From Polaromonas sp. (GTDB lineage: Bacteria > Pseudomonadota > Gammaproteobacteria > Burkholderiales > Burkholderiaceae_C): a DNA stretch of 57,008 nt. Shown piece by piece: positions 51,947 to 57,008 of the stretch. How positions within the stretch are numbered: the stretch's first letter is position 1; the number at the start of each line of letters is the position of its first letter. Below the pieces are notes generated by a model that was given only the letters and a program-made list of their open reading frames with translations, had not been told where the DNA came from and did not search any database. A program made the position numbers and the translations under genes. Location of the stretch: the NCBI RefSeq assembly GCF_012927415.1, contig NZ_JABBPF010000021.1, positions 1-57,008 on the forward strand. Reading direction: 5' to 3'.

Positions 51947-52308
51947 CAGAAGTTCGTCGACCCTGTTGCTTTGCGCGACGGCCTACGCCCTTGTTTATTG
52001 TCAGTAGAACAATCCCTCTGCTAAATTGATTGGAAAGCAGGGTTTGGTTATCTAGTCAAAGCACTTTGCTGCCAATATGGTTAGCGACAAGTTCCGCCAG
52101 GGCTGGGACGCCGCTGGCCTCTGTTGACAGATGCCTGGCGCGCGTGGCTTGCCACATGGCGCGTCAGGCGCCTCGCATCGCATGCGGACTGGTCGGGCCA
52201 AATCGGTAAATTATTCTTCGTCATGCACCTGCATGGCGTATAACTTGCTAGTTTTGTTTAAGTTGCATTTCAACTAGCAGTCGCACCACTTGCCGGAGAC
52301 ACCCGCCC

Positions 52309-53799
52309 ATGAGCCGCCCGATGTTTGACGAGATGAATGCCACGGCATCCAGCGTTCGTGCCCACTACCAGTGCTATCAGCGCTGGCTGGCCGGGCAGCC
52401 AGCCGATGTGATGCAGGCGCGCCGCGCCGAAGCGGAAATGATTTTCCGCCGCGTCGGCATCACCTTTGCCGTGTATGGCGCCAAAGACGAGGACGGCGCG
52501 GGCACCGAGCGGCTGATTCCGTTTGATTTAATTCCGCGCATCATTCCGGCGGATGAATGGGCCATCATGGAAAAAGGCCTGGTGCAGCGCGTGACTGCAC
52601 TAAACCGCTTCATTCACGACGTTTACCACGGCCAGGAGATCATCAAGGCAGGTGTAATTTCGTCCGAGCAGATTTTTCAGAATGAGCAGTTCCGCCCTGA
52701 AATGATTGGCGTGACGGTGCCGGGAAACATCTACTCGCACATCAGCGGCATCGACATTGTCAGGGTTCCCAATGCGCAGGGCGAGGGTGAGTATTACGTG
52801 CTGGAAGACAATCTGAGCGTGCCCAGCGGCGTGAGTTACATGCTGGAAGACCGCAAAATGATGATGCGTCTGTTTCCCGAGCTCTTCAACCAGAACCGGG
52901 TGGCGCCGGTGGCTCACTATCCCGATTTGTTGCTGGAAACGCTGTACGCCATGGCACCGCCCGCCACCGCAGAGCCGACCGTGGTGGTGCTGACGCCCGG
53001 CATGTACAACTCGGCCTACTTTGAACATGCGTTTCTGGCCCAGCAGATGGGCGTCGAACTGGTCGAGGGGCTGGATCTTTTCGTCAAGGACAACTTTGTC
53101 TATATGCGCACCACTCGTGGACCCAAGCGCGTCGATGTGATTTACCGCCGGGTTGATGACGATTACCTTGACCCGCTGGCTTTCAAGCCGACTTCGACGC
53201 TGGGTTGCGCCGGGCTGCTCAATGTCTATCGCAGTGGCAATGTGGCCATCTGCAATGCCATCGGCACCGGCGTGGCAGACGACAAGTCGATTTATCCCTA
53301 CGTGCCGAAAATGATTGAGTTTTACCTGGGTGAAAAACCCATCCTCAAGAACGTGCCGACCTATATGTGCCGCCATGACGAAGACCTGCAATACACTTTG
53401 GCCAACCTGAAGGACCTGGTCGTCAAGGAAGTTCATGGCGCAGGTGGCTACGGCATGCTGATCGGCCCTGCTTCGACTCAAGGCGAGATTGAGGAATTTC
53501 GTCGCTCCCTCATCGCCAATCCTTCAAACTACATTGCCCAGCCCACGCTGAGCCTGTCCACCTGCCCGACCTATGTCGAAAGCGGCATCGCTCCGCGCCA
53601 CATCGACCTGCGGCCCTTTGTGCTGAGCGGCAAGGAAGTGCAGATGGTGCCCGGTGGGCTGACGCGGGTGGCGCTCAAGGATGGCTCGCTGGTTGTTAAT
53701 TCATCGCAGGGCGGCGGCACCAAGGACACCTGGATTCTGGAAGCGGATTCGGCTATTTCGGCAAAATCACCAACGCAGTCATTAACGGGAGGTGCCTGA
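52309..53799 (+). CDS. Circularly permuted ATP-grasp family protein (DUF404/DUF407-type)
   Basis: FRRVGITFAVYGAKDEDGAGTERLIPFDLIPRIIPADEW, ALNRFIHDVYHGQEIIKAGVI, YVLEDNLSVPSGVSYMLEDR, VKEVHGAGGYGMLIGP. Confidence 0.93.
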   Translation: MSRPMFDEMNATASSVRAHYQCYQRWLAGQPADVMQARRAEAEMIFRRVGITFAVYGAKDEDGAGTERLIPFDLIPRIIPADEWAIMEKGLVQRVTALNRFIHDVYHGQEIIKAGVISSEQIFQNEQFRPEMIGVTVPGNIYSHISGIDIVRVPNAQGEGEYYVLEDNLSVPSGVSYMLEDRKMMMRLFPELFNQNRVAPVAHYPDLLLETLYAMAPPATAEPTVVVLTPGMYNSAYFEHAFLAQQMGVELVEGLDLFVKDNFVYMRTTRGPKRVDVIYRRVDDDYLDPLAFKPTSTLGCAGLLNVYRSGNVAICNAIGTGVADDKSIYPYVPKMIEFYLGEKPILKNVPTYMCRHDEDLQYTLANLKDLVVKEVHGAGGYGMLIGPASTQGEIEEFRRSLIANPSNYIAQPTLSLSTCPTYVESGIAPRHIDLRPFVLSGKEVQMVPGGLTRVALKDGSLVVNSSQGGGTKDTWILEADSAISAKSPTQSLTGGA

Positions 53800-53801
53800 C
53801 C

Positions 53802-53859
53802 ATGTTATCTCGCACCGCTGATCACCTTTTCTGGATGTCGCGCTACACGGAAAGAGCCG
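53802..53859 (+). repeat. 58-bp perfect direct repeat, copy 1 (copy 2 at 53983-54040)
   Basis: atgttatctcgcaccgctgatcaccttttctggatgtcgcgctacacggaaagagccg occurs at both positions. Confidence 0.97.
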
Positions 53860-53963
53860 GCGACATGCCGCAGGCATTCGCGGGGCTGACTCATCAACTG
53901 CGCAAAGCGCTTGTGACGTCATCACCAAAACCCGCCAAGCGCGTCAGCGCTTTCGGTGTTTGA
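53802..53963 (+). pseudogene. Truncated duplicate of the alpha-E gene start (53-codon ORF)
   Basis: MLSRTADHLFWMSRYTERA followed by unrelated GDMPQAFAGLTHQLRKALVTSSPKPAKRVSAFGV*; first 58 bp identical to 53983-54040. Confidence 0.75.
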
Positions 53964-53982
53964 GGCTTAGGAAGGAGAAAAA

Positions 53983-54942
53983 ATGTTATCTCGCACCGCT
54001 GATCACCTTTTCTGGATGTCGCGCTACACGGAAAGAGCCGAAAACACCGCCCGTCTGCTCGATGTCAACTATCAGACTTCGCTATTGCCGCAATCAACCG
54101 CCGACGCGCAGACCGGCTGGCGCGGCCTGCTCAGCATCAGCGAGCTAAAACCAGCCTACGCTGCAAAATATGGCGAAAGAATCACTGCGCAGGATGTGAT
54201 GGAATTCATGGTGCGGGATGAAAAAAATCCGTCCAGCATTGTTTCCTGCCTGAAAAATGCGCGCGAAAACGCCCGTGCCGTGCGCGGCACGCTGACCACC
54301 GAGGTATGGGAAACGCAGAACCAGACTTACCTTGAAGTGGTCCGCATGCTGCGCAACGGCGACTTCGAACGTGACCCCGGTCAGTTCTTTGAATGGGTCA
54401 AGTTCCGCTCGCACCTTTCGCGCGGCGTGACGGCGGGCACCATGCTGCAGGACGAAGCCTTTCATTTTTTGCGGCTGGGCACTTTTCTAGAGCGCTCCGA
54501 CAACACCGCCCGTCTGGTGGACGTGAAGTTCCATGCCATCCAGAGCGATTTTCCCAACAGCGACGATGAGGATCAGGAATACGATTTTTACCACTGGAGC
54601 GCGATATTGCGCAGCGTGTCGGCCTTTGAGGTCTACCGCAAGGTGTACCGCGACGTCATCAAGCCCGAGCGGGTGGCCGAATTGCTTATCTTGCGCGCGG
54701 ACATGCCGCGTTCGCTGCTGGCCTGCCTTAATGAAGTGATCATCAACCTGTCTATGGTGACCAGCGATCCACTTAGTGAAACCCAGCGCCGTGCCGGAAA
54801 ATTGCGGGCTGATCTGCAGTACGCTCGCATTGACGAGATACTTGCTTCTGGCCTTCATGCTTTCCTGATGCAGTTCCTGGACCGCGTCAACGAACTCGGC
54901 GCGCACATCAGCCGGGAGTTCCTGGTCCCGGTTACCCGTTGA
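53983..54942 (+). CDS. Alpha-E domain-containing protein
   Basis: MLSRTADHLFWMSRYTERAENTARLLDVNYQ, HFLRLGTFLERSDNTARLVDVKFH. Confidence 0.94.
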   Translation: MLSRTADHLFWMSRYTERAENTARLLDVNYQTSLLPQSTADAQTGWRGLLSISELKPAYAAKYGERITAQDVMEFMVRDEKNPSSIVSCLKNARENARAVRGTLTTEVWETQNQTYLEVVRMLRNGDFERDPGQFFEWVKFRSHLSRGVTAGTMLQDEAFHFLRLGTFLERSDNTARLVDVKFHAIQSDFPNSDDEDQEYDFYHWSAILRSVSAFEVYRKVYRDVIKPERVAELLILRADMPRSLLACLNEVIINLSMVTSDPLSETQRRAGKLRADLQYARIDEILASGLHAFLMQFLDRVNELGAHISREFLVPVTR

Positions 54943-54982
54943 AAACGGTGCTGGACAGCACCTCTGCGAAGGCCTTTTTCAG

Positions 54983-55804
54983 ATGAAGCTGCACGTCAGG
55001 CACACGACCGATTACCGCTACACCGAGCCCTTGCGCTATGCGCTGCAGACGCTCTGGCTGACGCCGCAATCCGGCACCGCGCAGACGGTGAATTTCTGGA
55101 GCGTGGGAGCGCCCGAAAAGCTCTTTTCACAGCGCGACGCCTTTGGCAACGTCATCCATTCCTATACCTTCGTCGGCCAAGCCGCTGACAACGTGCGCTG
55201 GAGCCTGGTCAATGCCGCTGGCAGGGTTGAAACCCTGGGCATTGCCGAGTTCACCGACGACGCCAGCCTGCCGCTTCCGCAGCTCTATCTGCGCGCCACC
55301 GAGCTGGCCCGCCCGCACCCCCTGCTGGCGGCATTTGGCCGGCGCTTTGTCACGCGGGGCAGCGCTGGCGGAAAGGCCGATTTGAGTGAGCTGCTGGCCT
55401 TGAGCCTGGGCATAGCGGGCGCGGTCAGCTACCGGCAATACAGCACCAATGTCACCACCACGGCCTTGCAGGCCTTTGAATCTGGCGCCGGCGTGTGCCA
55501 GGACCAGGCCCATGTGATGGTGGCAATTTGCCGAAGCCTGGGGATTCCGGCGCGCTACGTCAGCGGTTATTTTTACGCTGCCAACGAACCCGACCTTGCC
55601 AGCCATGCCTGGGCAGATGTTTGCCTCGACGTGGCAAGTCGCCGTTGGGTCAGCATTGATATCACGCACAGCTGCCTGATCGACGAGCGCCATGTGCGCC
55701 TGGCGATGGGCACTGACTACAACGCCTGCCCGCCGATCAAAGGCGTGCGGCATGGTGGCGGGCTGGAGTCCATGACGGTGAAGATCACGATTGAGCCGGT
55801 TTAA
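54983..55804 (+). CDS. Transglutaminase-like family protein
   Basis: MKLHVRHTTDYRYTEPLRYALQTLWLTPQSG, GAGVCQDQAHVMVAICRSLGIPARYVSGYFY, SHAWADVCLD (Cys-His-Asp triad). Confidence 0.94.
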   Translation: MKLHVRHTTDYRYTEPLRYALQTLWLTPQSGTAQTVNFWSVGAPEKLFSQRDAFGNVIHSYTFVGQAADNVRWSLVNAAGRVETLGIAEFTDDASLPLPQLYLRATELARPHPLLAAFGRRFVTRGSAGGKADLSELLALSLGIAGAVSYRQYSTNVTTTALQAFESGAGVCQDQAHVMVAICRSLGIPARYVSGYFYAANEPDLASHAWADVCLDVASRRWVSIDITHSCLIDERHVRLAMGTDYNACPPIKGVRHGGGLESMTVKITIEPV

Positions 55805-55816
55805 GCACTGAACGGT

Positions 55817-56908
55817 TCAGGGCTTCATCTGCTCCGCCACTTTCCGCCCCAGCTCGATCACTGCCATGGCGTAGTAACTGCTCCAGTTGTAACGGGTGAT
55901 GGCGTAAAAATTCTCGGTGCCGGCCACATAGCTCGGCGCATCGGGCCCGTTGAGCAGCTCGATTAATGCGAGCGGTCCTTTGTGATCCAGCGCGGCGCCT
56001 TCCAGCACCGCGCCCTTGGCGGTGAGGCTGGCGACGCTGAAGGTGGGCAGGATGTCGGGCGCCATCAGCGCGTCCAGGTCCAAATGGCGGTTGTCAAAGC
56101 TGACCGGGTAGTGCGTTGGCATGCCGGGCTGCCAGTTGAAGGCCTTGAAGTAGTTGGCGACCGATCCGATCACGTCGGCCGGGCTGTTCCACAGGTCTAC
56201 CGTGCCGTCACCATCAAAGTCGACCGCGTACTTGACCCAGCTCGACGGCATGAATTGCGGCATGCCCATTGCGCCGGCATAGCTGCCCCTGGCTTCAAAC
56301 GGGTCGGCGCCCTTGCGGTTTTCCAGCGTCAGGAATTGTTCAATTTCCCCCTTGAAGTACTCGCTGCGCTCCTTGGCGCGCGGGTGGTTGGCTGGAAAGT
56401 CGAAGGCCAGCGTGGTGAGCGCATCCATCACGCGAAATTTGCCAGTGTCCCGGCCATAAATCGTTTCGACGCCAATGATGCCGACGATGATTTCGGCGGG
56501 CACGCCGTACTCCTGCTCGGCCCGCGCCAGGGTTTCGCGGTTGGTGCGCCAGAAGTTCACGCCGGCCTGAATGCGGATGGGGTCGATAAAACGGCTGCGG
56601 TACACGCGCCAGTTTTTGACAAAAGCCTGGCTGGGTGGCTGCATCAGCCGCGCGACGCTGGCGTTGTAGCTCGACTGGCCGATGGTCTGGCGCACCCACT
56701 CCTGGTCGAGGTTGCGGCGGCTGGCCAGGTCGTCAGCAAACTGCATGGCATCGGGACGGGTGGCGTACATCGGACCCTGCGCTTGTGCTGCGCTCTCTGA
56801 AACCCTGTATTTCAGAGGTTTTGCCTCACAGGTCCAGGAAGTACCGGCAAGAGTAGCTATCAAAAAAATAGCAAGGCTGAAGCGGCGAAAAGGTGTTTTG
56901 AGTGTCAT
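55817..56908 (-). CDS. mltB: Lytic murein transglycosylase B family
   Basis: YGVPAEIIVGIIGVETIYGRDTGKFRVMDALTTLAFDFP, GSYAGAMGMPQFMPSSWVKYAVDFDGDGTVDLWNSPADVIGSVANYF. Confidence 0.93.
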   Translation of the reverse strand: MTLKTPFRRFSLAIFLIATLAGTSWTCEAKPLKYRVSESAAQAQGPMYATRPDAMQFADDLASRRNLDQEWVRQTIGQSSYNASVARLMQPPSQAFVKNWRVYRSRFIDPIRIQAGVNFWRTNRETLARAEQEYGVPAEIIVGIIGVETIYGRDTGKFRVMDALTTLAFDFPANHPRAKERSEYFKGEIEQFLTLENRKGADPFEARGSYAGAMGMPQFMPSSWVKYAVDFDGDGTVDLWNSPADVIGSVANYFKAFNWQPGMPTHYPVSFDNRHLDLDALMAPDILPTFSVASLTAKGAVLEGAALDHKGPLALIELLNGPDAPSYVAGTENFYAITRYNWSSYYAMAVIELGRKVAEQMKP

Positions 56909-57008
56909 GCGAAAGAAGGTGTGGGCTGCAGGATTTTAAGCAGGCCAGACCAGCCGCTTGAGTTGCAGCTTCAGTTGCCGGAGCTGGACATGCTGAGGGG
57001 CCGGTGTT

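Overview
This 57 kb window looks like a chromosomal segment of a beta-proteobacterium, probably Burkholderiales/Comamonadaceae-like (judged from gene content and protein style only). The left ~29.5 kb is mostly housekeeping: xerD, cfa-type synthase, gamma-carbonic anhydrase, hslO, ftsB, eno, kdsA, pyrG, coaBC, dut, slyD-like PPIase, JmjC/cupin oxygenase, bamC, dapA, an MFS transporter, and parE and parC with two extra genes between them. At ~30.4-48.0 kb lies an aerobic phenylacetate (paa) catabolic cluster: paaABCDE, thiolase, paaK, paaI, a decayed paaH, paaG and paaN on the minus strand, with divergent paaX and a Liv-type ABC importer on the plus strand (its livK-like gene sits among the minus-strand paa genes). 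The most striking object is the last gene of the importer operon. It is one continuous ORF encoding an N-terminal hemerythrin-like HHE domain with both HxxxE motifs, fused to a LivF-type ABC ATPase. This suggests O2/iron/redox gating of substrate uptake for an O2-dependent pathway. Candidate shared operator sequences occur upstream of paaX/paaN and of livH. The window also holds several gene ghosts: a second, decayed comEC fragment joined to an IS3-type orfA remnant at 29.8-30.3 kb, a frameshifted paaH, an enoyl-CoA hydratase missing its catalytic core, a Bug-type binding protein pseudogene, and a collagen-like remnant carrying an octamer tandem repeat. The right end has comEC, an ATP-grasp / alpha-E / transglutaminase cluster with a 58-bp perfect direct repeat that duplicates the start of the alpha-E gene, and an mltB-type transglycosylase. 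No rRNA, tRNA or CRISPR array was recognised. All assignments come from reading translations; no database search was run.
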